From assembly GCA_003279845.1 (NCBI GenBank), contig QCGP01000010.1, forward strand, positions 1 through 45,218: 45,218 nucleotides of DNA. Direction: 5' to 3'. Under the pieces are notes generated by a model. That model saw nothing but the letters and a program-made list of their open reading frames with translations. It ran no database searches and was not told the DNA's origin. Positions 31,176-38,626 of this stretch are shown here, one piece after another. Position numbers and translations under genes: made by a program. This DNA comes from Prochlorococcus sp. AG-388-F11 (lineage in GTDB: Bacteria > Cyanobacteriota > Cyanobacteriia > PCC-6307 > Cyanobiaceae). Each line of letters starts with the position of its first letter. Positions within the stretch are counted from its first letter, which is position 1.

Positions 31176-32435
31176 TTATGGAGCTGATAAGCTTTGTTTG
31201 ATTGATGGTAATTTAAGACTCGAAATCCAAGATAAGAATATTAAAAGTGATGAAAAATAAAGACAATATTGAAGACCAATACTCGGATTTCTCCCAATCA
31301 TAAATAGTAAGCCAGATAGTAATGTTCCAACTAGTCTTCCAGCAGCATTTGCCATGTAATAGAAGCCAACATTTAAACTGACTTTTTCATTATCAGAGTA
31401 GGCCAAAATCATATAAGAATGTGTAGAGGAATTCATTGCAAAAACAAATCCAAAAATAGTAAGTCCTAAAATTATTGCTATTGATGGAGAACTTTCTCTC
31501 CATAATGCGACTCCTATCAAAGATGGTATTACCATTAATACGGCACTCCAAAATTGTATAGCTTTACGATCTGGACTTTCTTTCTGGCCCCATATCTTTC
31601 TAATTGCTGGAGCAGAAGCCTGAACAATTCCATAACCTATTACCCAGGCCCCAAGAAATAATCCTATTTCCATGTAGTCCCAACCAAATGCCATATCTAG
31701 GAATACTGGAAGAGCTACAACAAACCAAACATCTCTTGCTCCAAAAAGAAAGAATCTTGCTGCAGAAAGAATATTTATGGCATTTGATTTTGAAAAAAGA
31801 TCATTAAAAGCTGGTTTGGTTTTCATCTTGCCAATTTCTCCAGGTAAAATTAATGTCAATAAAAAGGCTAAGCAGAGTCCAAAACCCATAATTCCTACAG
31901 CATTATTGAATCCAAATAACTTATATAAAAGTCCACCCAAGAAAAAACCAACTCCCTTAAGAGCATTTTTAGATCCAGTTAAAATAGCAACCCATTTAAA
32001 AAGTTGTTTTTGGCCAGTATCATTGCCATTACTTGTTTCTGGAACAACTGTCTTAACAGCACTTTTAGCACTCATTTTGTTTAAATCTTTTGCTATTCCA
32101 CTAACTGCTTGAGCAACCATAACGTATGCGACACTAAAAATTACCGGCCAATCTTCCTTAACTGGAATAAGCATGAAAAGAGCAATGATTTGAAGGATAG
32201 TCCCAATCCATAAAGTAAGCCTTAAACCATATCTTGCTCCTATCCAACCACCATATAAATTAGTAATTATTCCAAAAAACTCATAAAAAAGGAAAAGTAA
32301 AGCAATTTGTAGAGTTGAGTAACCTAGCTCATGAAAGTGACCAACAACTAATAATCTTAATGCGCCGTCAGTAAGCGTGAACGCCCAATAGTTTGCTGTT
32401 ACAACACTATATTGTTGAATATTAGATAACTTCAT
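31176..32435 (-). CDS. arsJ: Organoarsenical efflux MFS transporter ArsJ
   Basis: Twelve-helix major-facilitator protein matching ArsJ in its N-terminal YSVVTANYWAFTLTDGALRL and in the SGIAKDLNKMSAKSAVK segment after helix 4. ArsJ exports 1-arseno-3-phosphoglycerate, the unstable product made when GAPDH uses arsenate in place of phosphate, giving net arsenate removal. The partner GAPDH gene is 11 bases upstream, so one transcript makes both. Arsenate enters through phosphate transporters, which explains the position in a phosphate cluster. Confidence 0.9.
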   Translation of the reverse strand: MKLSNIQQYSVVTANYWAFTLTDGALRLLVVGHFHELGYSTLQIALLFLFYEFFGIITNLYGGWIGARYGLRLTLWIGTILQIIALFMLIPVKEDWPVIFSVAYVMVAQAVSGIAKDLNKMSAKSAVKTVVPETSNGNDTGQKQLFKWVAILTGSKNALKGVGFFLGGLLYKLFGFNNAVGIMGFGLCLAFLLTLILPGEIGKMKTKPAFNDLFSKSNAINILSAARFFLFGARDVWFVVALPVFLDMAFGWDYMEIGLFLGAWVIGYGIVQASAPAIRKIWGQKESPDRKAIQFWSAVLMVIPSLIGVALWRESSPSIAIILGLTIFGFVFAMNSSTHSYMILAYSDNEKVSLNVGFYYMANAAGRLVGTLLSGLLFMIGRNPSIGLQYCLYFSSLLIFLSWISSLKLPSIKQSLSAP

Positions 32436-32446
32436 AAAGACATAAA

Positions 32447-33469
32447 TTAAATCTCTTTTTTGATTACATATTCAGTAAGATCTGCAAGTCTGCAGCTGTA
32501 ACCCCACTCGTTGTCATACCAAGCGTATATCTTTAATAAATTTGAATTAACAACCATTGTTGATAAACTATCAACTATTGAACTTCTAGAGTCATTTACA
32601 TAATCTGCAGAAACTAAAGGTCTTTCTTCGTAGCCAAGAATTCCTTTTAAATAAGTTTCTGAAGCTTCCTTTAGTGCCATATTTATTTGTTCAGTTGTCA
32701 CTTCTTTGTTTAATTCAAAAACTGCATCTGTTAAAGAACCATTAAGTAGAGGAACTCTTACTGCATGTCCATTTAATTTCCCTTTTAATTCTGGAAAGAT
32801 CTCAGCGATAGCTTTAGCAGATCCAGTGGTAGTAGGTATTAAACTTTGCATACATCCTCTTGCTCTCCTCAAATCACTTTTATAAAAATCTACAGGAACT
32901 TGAGTATTCGTGACATCGTGAATAGTTGTAATAGCACCGTGTTTAATTGAAAAATTTTCATTAATTACCTTTACTATCGGAGCTAAACAATTTGTAGTGC
33001 AGGATGCTGCAGTTACTAATTTATGTTTGGAAGGGTCATAAAGACTTTGATTTATGCCATAAACAACATTAAGTGATTCAGCTTCTGAAACAATTCCCTT
33101 TACTGGACAAGCTACTATTACTCTTTTCATCCCTAGAGAATCAAAGTAGGGATTTAGTTTGTCTGGCTTTTTATTCTTTCCTGTACATTCCAAAATAATA
33201 TCTACAGAAGATTTTTCCCAAGGAACATCAAGGTAATTTTTAAAAGATGTGTAAGCTAATTTCTTTCCATCAATTATTATTTCTTTTGCTTTAACCTTTA
33301 TATCTTTCACCCATCTACCATGCACTGAATCAAATTCGAGTAGATGTGCAGCAGCATTCGAATCTCCTGCGATCTCATTTATATGAGTTATTTCTATATC
33401 AGCTCTATCCCATAATGCTCTGAAAACTAATCTGCCAATTCTTCCAAAACCATTAATTCCAATTTTCAT
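32447..33469 (-). CDS. ArsJ-associated glyceraldehyde-3-phosphate dehydrogenase
   Basis: NAD-dependent GAPDH fold: [20 protein letters not shown]ossmann start, catalytic cysteine near residue 155 in [12 protein letters not shown], histidine region further on, and [14 protein letters not shown] at the end. 340 residues, full length. Paired with arsJ and controlled by ArsR operators directly upstream, it most likely makes 1-arseno-3-phosphoglycerate for export rather than serving central glycolysis. Confidence 0.92.
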   Translation of the reverse strand: MKIGINGFGRIGRLVFRALWDRADIEITHINEIAGDSNAAAHLLEFDSVHGRWVKDIKVKAKEIIIDGKKLAYTSFKNYLDVPWEKSSVDIILECTGKNKKPDKLNPYFDSLGMKRVIVACPVKGIVSEAESLNVVYGINQSLYDPSKHKLVTAASCTTNCLAPIVKVINENFSIKHGAITTIHDVTNTQVPVDFYKSDLRRARGCMQSLIPTTTGSAKAIAEIFPELKGKLNGHAVRVPLLNGSLTDAVFELNKEVTTEQINMALKEASETYLKGILGYEERPLVSADYVNDSRSSIVDSLSTMVVNSNLLKIYAWYDNEWGYSCRLADLTEYVIKKEI

Positions 33470-33498
33470 AACTTTGAAATTTTCTATTGAAATTATAC

Positions 33499-33532
33499 AT
33501 CAAAATATTTTGATATATCAAGATGTTTTGAT
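33499..33532. promoter_or_regulatory. Two tandem ArsR operators
   Basis: ATCAAAATATTTTGAT (33499-33514, a perfect palindrome) and ATCAAGATGTTTTGAT (33517-33532) both fit the ArsR/SmtB-family pattern ATCAA-N6-TTGAT. They are 18 bases apart start to start, in the divergent region between the GAPDH gene and arsR, 30 bases from the GAPDH start. Binding there would repress both directions until arsenite releases the repressor. Confidence 0.8.
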
Positions 33533-33586
33533 TAATGAAATCTTTTTTATTTAAGCTATATTTAGGAAAATTTAATTACTTTAAAA

Positions 33587-33907
33587 TTGTTAAAAGATAT
33601 TAGCAAAGTAAAAAAAGAAAATATATCTAAGTTGATGGTTTCATTTTCTGATCCTTTTAGGCTAGAAATAATTGACCTAATGATGGATGGAGAAGTTTGT
33701 GTTTGCGATATTATGAAATTAACTAAGTTATCTCAATCAAGAATTTCATATCACATAAAAATTTTGAAGGAAGCTGGTCTTATCTCAGACAGACAAGAAG
33801 GTAGATGGGTGTATTACAGCCTAAATAAAGAAGCTCTCTTTTTGATCAAGGAATGGATAACTTCTTTGACAGATTATTCTTCAAATAAAAAACGTTGCTG
33901 CGAATAA
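33587..33907 (+). CDS. arsR: Arsenic-responsive repressor ArsR
   Basis: Winged-helix metalloregulator. The As(III)-binding pair Cys38 and Cys40 sits in GEVCVCDI of the helix-3 region; the recognition helix is LSQSRISYHIKILKEAGLIS, and a further CysCys pair lies at the C terminus (104-105). The start is uncertain: TTG at 33587 gives the full N-terminal helix expected for the family; an ATG at 33635 would remove it. Divergent from the GAPDH-arsJ pair it presumably controls. Confidence 0.9.
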   Translation: MLKDISKVKKENISKLMVSFSDPFRLEIIDLMMDGEVCVCDIMKLTKLSQSRISYHIKILKEAGLISDRQEGRWVYYSLNKEALFLIKEWITSLTDYSSNKKRCCE

Positions 33908-33925
33908 ATTATATTTTAGATTTTA

Positions 33926-34138
33926 TTAATTAACTTCTGATTCCCTGTCATAAGTCATTCCTGATTGTTCCATCCACTCAGCTTTAGTTTTGCAATTTTG
34001 TTTGTGATTAATGATGTGAAAACCTTCAATAATAATCATTATGGATAAAAGCAAAACAGGAATAAAATATACAGGTGAAGATATTACTTCTTTATATTTG
34101 ATTTGAGCAATGAATTCCCTGTATTTAAACATCCCCAC
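33926..34138 (-). CDS. Hypothetical single-span membrane protein (70 aa)
   Basis: A basic N-terminal part, one membrane helix (SSPVYFIPVLLLSIMIIIEG) and a polar tail with one cysteine (KQNCKTKAEWMEQSGMTYDR). Convergent with arsR. Not recognised. Confidence 0.55.
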   Translation of the reverse strand: MGMFKYREFIAQIKYKEVISSPVYFIPVLLLSIMIIIEGFHIINHKQNCKTKAEWMEQSGMTYDRESEVN

Positions 34139-34450
34139 AATTTCTATTTAATAAATAATATTCACCTATGGTTAAGTAAAGTTAAAGAAAAATTTTTTTT
34201 AAAAAAATTAAGTTTAAGGATGTTTACTAAAAAAAAAGAAGAAAATAAAACTTTAACCAATAAAAGCGAAAAGGACTAAATCTAAAATCAGAGAATTATT
34301 TAAATCAATAGAAGCACTAGAGGGTAATCCAACTAGATTTGTAGATATTTAAATTCTTTCCTTGTAAATAAAAAATAGGCACAAAGTAGATCAAAGTACT
34401 TCGTATGAGCTACCCCTAGAGCTACCCTTTCGCAATATAAGACAGTAAGC
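34139..34450. other. Intergenic region with remnants and GCTACCC repeats
   Basis: No complete gene. A frame at about 34265-34350 (SKIRELFKSIEALEGNPTRF) lacks a start and looks like a gene tail. AGCTACCCCTAGAGCTACCC at 34413-34432 repeats the word that closes the 18.65-18.9 kb scar segment, marking an old element end. Confidence 0.45.
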
Positions 34451-34451
34451 A

Positions 34452-34478
34452 ATAAAAAAGCGAGTTGGAAGACTCGCT
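34452..34478 (-). terminator. tRNA-Pro terminator beside the 34.5 kb scar
   Basis: Read on the minus strand, GCGAGT and ACTCGC form a 6-bp stem with a 6-base loop, then TTTTTTATT. The same hairpin with changed arms is at 18641-18668 and 35699-35726, always about 20-30 bases past a tRNA-Pro 3' fragment: the native terminator of the tRNA, carried with each scar. Confidence 0.75.
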
Positions 34479-34500
34479 AGTATGACTTGCTTTTCAAGAG

Positions 34501-34548
34501 TCGGGGCGACAGGATTCGAACCTGCGACCTAGTGCTCCCAAAGCACCC
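34501..34548 (-). repeat. tRNA-Pro 3' fragment (young integration scar)
   Basis: Forty-eight bases identical to the 3' part of the intact tRNA-Pro (44027-44074); identity ends inside the anticodon stem, where unrelated DNA begins (CAGTACGCAA). Being undegraded, it records a recent integration or deletion. Confidence 0.92.
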
Positions 34549-34731
34549 AGTACGCAATTTGCGACAGTACCCATGAGAACGAAATGAGGCTATAGCTTAT
34601 GAGTAGCTAATACTAGGATTTAGTTGAGTCTTAATATCACTAATGTATGCAGCAATGTATGGCATGGATATGCAAATAATCGCTAAATAATCGCTGAGCT
34701 GAAACCTAGTGCTAAAAGGGAGTAATTTTTA

Positions 34732-34890
34732 TCAAATAATACAATAAGGGTTACTAAAAGATTTACTGCAAAATAATCTATTGCGTTTATGTTCTTCTAA
34801 TGATTTTGAATAAATATTAGCTGTGAGAATTGCTCCGAAATTTATTAAAACCACAGTTAATACAAGTAGCTCTATAGCGAGGTTGGTCAT
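34732..34890 (-). CDS. Small membrane protein (52 aa)
   Basis: MTNLAIELLVLTVVLINFGA forms one hydrophobic helix, then a basic part with two cysteines. A clear GGAGGG lies 7 bases upstream of the ATG on the coding strand. It is the third of three minus-strand genes in the remnant between the 34.5 and 35.75 kb scars. Confidence 0.6.
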   Translation of the reverse strand: MTNLAIELLVLTVVLINFGAILTANIYSKSLEEHKRNRLFCSKSFSNPYCII

Positions 34891-34961
34891 AAGATTACCC
34901 TCCTTAAATTTATAAAAAAACTCTATAACGAAATAATCAATATTGAATAGAGTTTAAATTC

Positions 34962-35132
34962 TTATTTTTGGGAATCTAAATCATCTGACAAGGGTTCCCA
35001 ATCACAACTGTCTACACATTCTTCTAAAGTTTTTTCAGAAGAACTTTTAAGTTCGCAACTACGGAGACAATCATAAAACGCATACTTAGGATCTAATTCG
35101 TTTTTGAATTGTTTATTTCTGAACGTATTCAT
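34962..35132 (-). CDS. Twin CX3C small protein (56 aa)
   Basis: MNTFRNKQFKNELDPKYAFY is followed by CLRSC and, 14 residues later, CVDSC, with an acidic tail. Two CX3C motifs on a helix pair suggest a disulphide-linked helical hairpin or a metal site. No signal peptide is seen, so the location is unclear. Two bases separate its start from the stop of the upstream microprotein gene. Confidence 0.6.
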   Translation of the reverse strand: MNTFRNKQFKNELDPKYAFYDCLRSCELKSSSEKTLEECVDSCDWEPLSDDLDSQK

Positions 35133-35134
35133 AA

Positions 35135-35242
35135 TTAAACTCCTTTTGCTTTTTTTTCGAGTTGATTAATTAATTTGTCTAACCAAAGTGTGTTATCGAT
35201 CTTCTTGGTATTTTTGAAGTATTTCGTTTTGTAAGTACTCAT
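35135..35242 (-). CDS. Microprotein (35 aa), YF-N-T-WLDxLINQ family, second copy
   Basis: MSTYKTKYFKNTKKIDNTLW then LDKLINQLEKKAKGV. Paralogue of the 47-residue protein at 7708-7851; the YF and NTxWLDxLINQ words are conserved. Co-transcribed with the twin-CX3C gene. Confidence 0.6.
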   Translation of the reverse strand: MSTYKTKYFKNTKKIDNTLWLDKLINQLEKKAKGV

Positions 35243-35429
35243 GAAGTTAAACCTCAATCAGTGGAACTAAATTAAATGCAATGATTTAAATTTCCTAGAG
35301 CAAAAATACTCTTTATGAAAATAGTGAAATATTAAAAACCGATTAATTGATATTTTTCCTTAAGTATTTGCACTCTTGATTTTAAGAATAAGTGATACTA
35401 AATAACTACTAGATCAAAGGAGGTTAATT

Positions 35430-35600
35430 ATGACTTGCGGAAATCCTATTAAACATAAGTTCCAAAATGCTTTTAATTATTTTATTGATGCGATTTCATT
35501 TGAAAGAAAATTAAGTGATGACCAAATGGAATGTATGCAGTTTGGTATATGTGACTATTCTCCAAAACAAGTAGAGGAAGTACCTTTTTTTCATTACTAA
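35430..35600 (+). CDS. Microprotein (56 aa), EEVPFFHY family, copy 2
   Basis: MTCGNPIKHKFQNAFNYFID..., ending with QMECMQFGICDYSPKQ and EEVPFFHY. A perfect AAAGGAGG precedes the ATG by 8 bases. About two thirds identical to the protein at 14450, with ends best kept. In both places it faces the tRNA-Pro scar, so the gene was probably the original neighbour of the tRNA and was copied with it. Confidence 0.75.
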   Translation: MTCGNPIKHKFQNAFNYFIDAISFERKLSDDQMECMQFGICDYSPKQVEEVPFFHY

Positions 35601-35698
35601 ATAGTTTTGATTAAAAGCGATTAAGGGGGCAAGGTTATGCAAGGTGTAGCAAATAATCGCTATATAATCGCTAAGTCTTATATTTCTTATAGTTGGCA

Positions 35699-35726
35699 AT
35701 AAAAAAGAGAGTCTGGGGAACTCTCT
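35699..35726 (-). terminator. Native tRNA-Pro terminator, displaced by the element
   Basis: AGAGAGT (35706-35712) pairs with ACTCTCT (35720-35726) around a GGGG-containing loop; read on the minus strand it is followed by TTTTTTATT. It lies 24 bases past the left att copy, while no such hairpin exists below the intact tRNA at 44027. The tRNA has thus been separated from its terminator by the insertion. Confidence 0.75.
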
Positions 35727-35749
35727 TGTATGACTTGTTTTTTAAATGG

Positions 35750-35795
35750 TCGGGGCGACAGGATTCGAACCTGCGACCTAGTGCTCCCAAAGCAC
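35750..35795 (-). repeat. Left attachment site (tRNA-Pro 3' part, 46 bp)
   Basis: Identical to 44027-44072. It spans the discriminator base, T arm, anticodon loop and the 3' and part of the 5' anticodon stem. Beyond it, TAACCC replaces the tRNA sequence, so this copy is not a gene. Confidence 0.93.
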
Positions 35796-35893
35796 TAACC
35801 CAAAACAAGTGAGAATCTAGGATCTCAGTCATAACAATAGATATAAGCTAATTTCTCTGTCTGCTAGTGTCCAGCTTTGTTTACATAAGGTTG

Positions 35894-35916
35894 TTTCTTT
35901 CGTACATCATTCGTAC
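35894..35916 (+). promoter_or_regulatory. Candidate integrase arm-type sites, left end
   Basis: TTTCGTAC (35898-35905) and ATTCGTAC (35909-35916), 11 bases apart, reappear with the same spacing near the right end (43974-43996) and once inverted (43928-43935). Short direct repeats near both ends of an element are typical arm sites for tyrosine integrases. Confidence 0.5.
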
Positions 35917-35944
35917 AATAGGGCTAAGAAATGACCTAGTGCTC

Positions 35945-37129
35945 ATGCCAAAAAAAGTTCATACAGAAGATTGGGTAAAGTCTGCCAGAGATGCGATGAG
36001 AGTTGATATGGCGGCTGATGCTAAGTGGTATATGACAAATAGAAGAGGTTCAGTTCAGTTAGAAGTTAGAGACAACGGACAATCTCAATCAGTAATGTTG
36101 AATTATGAATGGTCAAAGAATGATCTATTTAAAGCAGCTAGAAGAATACAAAAAATATATGAGAACTTTTATTCAGATATAGGAAAAGGAAATTTAAAGA
36201 AATCTTGTAAGGTTGTCGAAAGTATAAGTAATAAGGGAAAAATAGATTTTGACGAAATATTTAAAGAATTTAGAAAATTTTGCGTTACCGCCTCGGATAA
36301 AACATGGAATAAATCCTACGTCCCAGTACTCCATAAATGCCAAGAGCTATTAAAAAGATCGAAAGGTAAACCATCAGGCGGGGAAGAATTAATGATATCT
36401 TGCCTTGAACAATGGGAGGAGGGAAGTAGGTCGAGACAAATTGCAAAAAGAGTTATTTATAAATTTCTTGAGTGGGCGGTTCTTAGAGCAAAACTTTCTA
36501 ATTTATATGCACCTGTAAAACTAAAAGAAACTTTAAAAGTTAAAAGAGTTGGTTATGCGTTAGAAGATGACCAAATTCTTCAATTAATAGCTTCAGAAAA
36601 TAATCAATCTTGGCAATTTGCTTATCAATTATTAGCTGTTTATGGATTACGTCCAGAGGAACTTAGACACCTTGTTATTAAGAAAGGAATAAACGGAAAA
36701 GAATTATGGTGTATTTACAGGAAATCTATGGGAGGAACTAAAGGACAAAAGACAGAACCTAGACAACTTGCTCCTTTATTAGTTAAAGACGGAAAAGGGT
36801 TTATTGATTGGAAATTACAAGAAAGGATAGAGAAAGGAGAAGAACTTCCATCATTAGGAAATAGTGCAGCTAATGGATTAAGAAAGCATTTAGAAAGAAA
36901 TAAAAACTGGATATTATTTAAAAAACAAGCTGAAATTCAAGGAGAGTCCTTAGTGCCTTATGCCTTCCGTCATAGATACGCAAAAGAATCTCACGCATCT
37001 GGATTTCCTATAAATAATATTGCTGAAGCTATGGGTCACACTCCAGAAGTGCATTGGCAAAACTATGCAAGATTTAAACCTAGTGGAACAACTGATTTAT
37101 ATAGCAATAGGAATAAGCAAGTAGCATGA
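35945..37129 (+). CDS. Tyrosine integrase
   Basis: Site-specific recombinase catalysing insertion into and excision from tRNA-Pro. Numbered from the ATG at 35945 (394 residues): N-terminal DNA-binding part to about 200, then catalytic residues Arg236 (YGLRPEEL), the RHR group at 342-344 (AFRHRYA), His365 (MGHTPEV) and the tyrosine nucleophile at 374 (WQNYARF). I preferred this ATG over a GTG 26 codons upstream because the longer N terminus would run through the candidate arm sites. It overlaps the ligase gene by 4 bases (ATGA). Confidence 0.9.
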   Translation: MPKKVHTEDWVKSARDAMRVDMAADAKWYMTNRRGSVQLEVRDNGQSQSVMLNYEWSKNDLFKAARRIQKIYENFYSDIGKGNLKKSCKVVESISNKGKIDFDEIFKEFRKFCVTASDKTWNKSYVPVLHKCQELLKRSKGKPSGGEELMISCLEQWEEGSRSRQIAKRVIYKFLEWAVLRAKLSNLYAPVKLKETLKVKRVGYALEDDQILQLIASENNQSWQFAYQLLAVYGLRPEELRHLVIKKGINGKELWCIYRKSMGGTKGQKTEPRQLAPLLVKDGKGFIDWKLQERIEKGEELPSLGNSAANGLRKHLERNKNWILFKKQAEIQGESLVPYAFRHRYAKESHASGFPINNIAEAMGHTPEVHWQNYARFKPSGTTDLYSNRNKQVA

Positions 37130-37881
37130 GCAGTTATTTAGAAGAACGCATTGAATGGTATGACCATAATTACAGGATGGGAACCCCATTAATTACTGAT
37201 GAGCAGTTCGATAAGTTAGAAGCAAATTTATTTAGAGTAGATCCAGAAGCTAATTATTTTTCTAAAAAAACTATATTGCCATTACCTTCATTAGCCAAAG
37301 ATTCTATTGATGATTTTTTAAATGGATTACTTCCTGATACTCGATTAATTATCGAACCAAAAATAGATGGTTGTGCTATTGCTATTCAATATATTGATGG
37401 AGAGTTAGTTAAGGCAATCGCAAGAAAAGGAGGAGATGTTACCAACAAAATAAAAGATATTCCTGACGTACCTAATAAGATAAAAGTACAAGGCTTAATC
37501 CAGATAAGAGGAGAACTCTTTAACCCTTCTGAATATGAAAGACCAACTTATTCTCAAAGACAATCAGGGGCTTATCTTAGGGCTGCTGCTAGTAAAAGCG
37601 ATCATCTTAGCTTTTCTTCTTTCCAGATAATTAACGGACGATTAAACCAACACGACTCCCTTCAGTATTTAAAAAAGTTAGGCTTTGCGATTCCAGAATA
37701 TAAGAGCTTAAACTTTACAACTCAAGTTGAGATGTATAGAAAACAATGGACTGATAAAAAACTATTTAATAACTATCCGACTGATGGAATAGTAGTGAAG
37801 ATAAACAGTAGAAAACTTCAACTAATTAGAGAGAAATCATTAGACTCTTATCCTCATTGGCAGATGGCGATCAAGTACTAG
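37126..37881 (+). CDS. NAD-dependent DNA ligase adenylation domain, stand-alone (251 aa)
   Basis: Contains the NAD-binding Ia-type segment (YDHNYRMGTPLITDEQFDKL), the nucleotidyl-transfer lysine Lys79 in EPKIDG, IARKGGDVTN, QIRGELFNPSEYE, and the closing TDGIVVKIN ... WQMAIKY. It ends exactly where the adenylation domain of LigA ends: OB fold, zinc finger, HhH and BRCT domains (about 400 residues) are missing. It could self-adenylate but not obviously seal nicks alone. Translationally coupled to the integrase, so probably acts in integration, circularisation or replication of the element. Confidence 0.85.
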   Translation: MSSYLEERIEWYDHNYRMGTPLITDEQFDKLEANLFRVDPEANYFSKKTILPLPSLAKDSIDDFLNGLLPDTRLIIEPKIDGCAIAIQYIDGELVKAIARKGGDVTNKIKDIPDVPNKIKVQGLIQIRGELFNPSEYERPTYSQRQSGAYLRAAASKSDHLSFSSFQIINGRLNQHDSLQYLKKLGFAIPEYKSLNFTTQVEMYRKQWTDKKLFNNYPTDGIVVKINSRKLQLIREKSLDSYPHWQMAIKY

Positions 37882-38036
37882 GTTCTTCCTGAGAAGTTGG
37901 CACGAGGGTTATTCGCACGGCAAAAGTTTTTTAGCGACTGAAAAATCTAATCGGGAAAAGTTAAGGCAGTAATAAGAGAATATAACCAGTAATAGAAAGC
38001 GATAAAAGCTGTAAACCCCTTAATTCAGTTTTTGCT

Positions 38037-38309
38037 TTATTTAGTACCAATAGAATATAAGGCTCTCTGTTCTTCTATCCATTTTTGAGGTGTAAAGTTG
38101 ATCTTACAAGGAGCTCCGTCATACCATTTGCAGATTGTATTTATATAAGCCGCCAGATATTGCCCTCCTACCTTTTTATCCAGAGAAATATACATCTTTC
38201 CGTCTATTTCGCTTAAAAATTGAGTGATTTGCCCTTCTTTGGCTAATCGGTACAAAGTTGTCTTTGAAACTCCTAAAAGTTCACAAGTTTCTTTGAATGT
38301 AGCTTCCAT
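38037..38309 (-). CDS. AlpA/excisionase-like HTH protein (90 aa)
   Basis: From the ATG at 38309 it reads MEATFKETCELLGVSKTTLY RLAKEG, a MerR/AlpA-type helix-turn-helix for DNA binding, then a C-terminal part (YLAAYINTICKWYDG). AlpA-like proteins control excision or the genes of satellites and prophages. It sits just upstream of the structured non-coding stretch and downstream of the capsid gene region. The upstream ATG (38360) would add 17 residues outside the domain. Confidence 0.7.
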   Translation of the reverse strand: MEATFKETCELLGVSKTTLYRLAKEGQITQFLSEIDGKMYISLDKKVGGQYLAAYINTICKWYDGAPCKINFTPQKWIEEQRALYSIGTK

Positions 38310-38626
38310 AAAATGATTGAAATAACTAGGTTTTGACGGTATAATATGCCGTTTTCCCAATAGGAAAGGCGTTGACGCTAATTAAATTTTGGGCTACGAA
38401 AACCCCCTTGTCAGAATCGCTGAAAAGAACCTATGAGAAAAACAAATGGGAGGGAAACTATTTAGGACTATGGAATCCTGAACCCTATCCCAAAACCTCC
38501 CAAATGTTTTAAAAGCGGGGAGTGATTACACCCCTGAATGAGGAGGAAATCTAGGGCAACGACTCCTATTATCCTTGCTCAAGTGAACCAAACCCCGCTA
38601 GATACTATGCTGATTTACTGCTCAGT
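38310..38626. other. Gene-free stretch inside the element
   Basis: About 260-310 bases with visibly higher G+C than the genes around it. TGGGAGG (near 38445) and CCTCCCA (near 38495) can pair over a 40-base gap, and several CCCC/GGGG runs occur. It lies between the capsid gene stop and the HTH gene start, so it must hold the HTH promoter; it may also be a regulatory RNA or a packaging/replication signal. Confidence 0.35.

Noticed and set aside
31604..32112. Plus-strand frames within arsJ
   Set aside because: Antisense to a clearly identified, full-length transporter gene.
35511..35699. Minus-strand 62-residue frame over the tRNA scar region
   Set aside because: Antisense to the conserved EEVPFFHY gene and runs through repeat sequence; no coding character.
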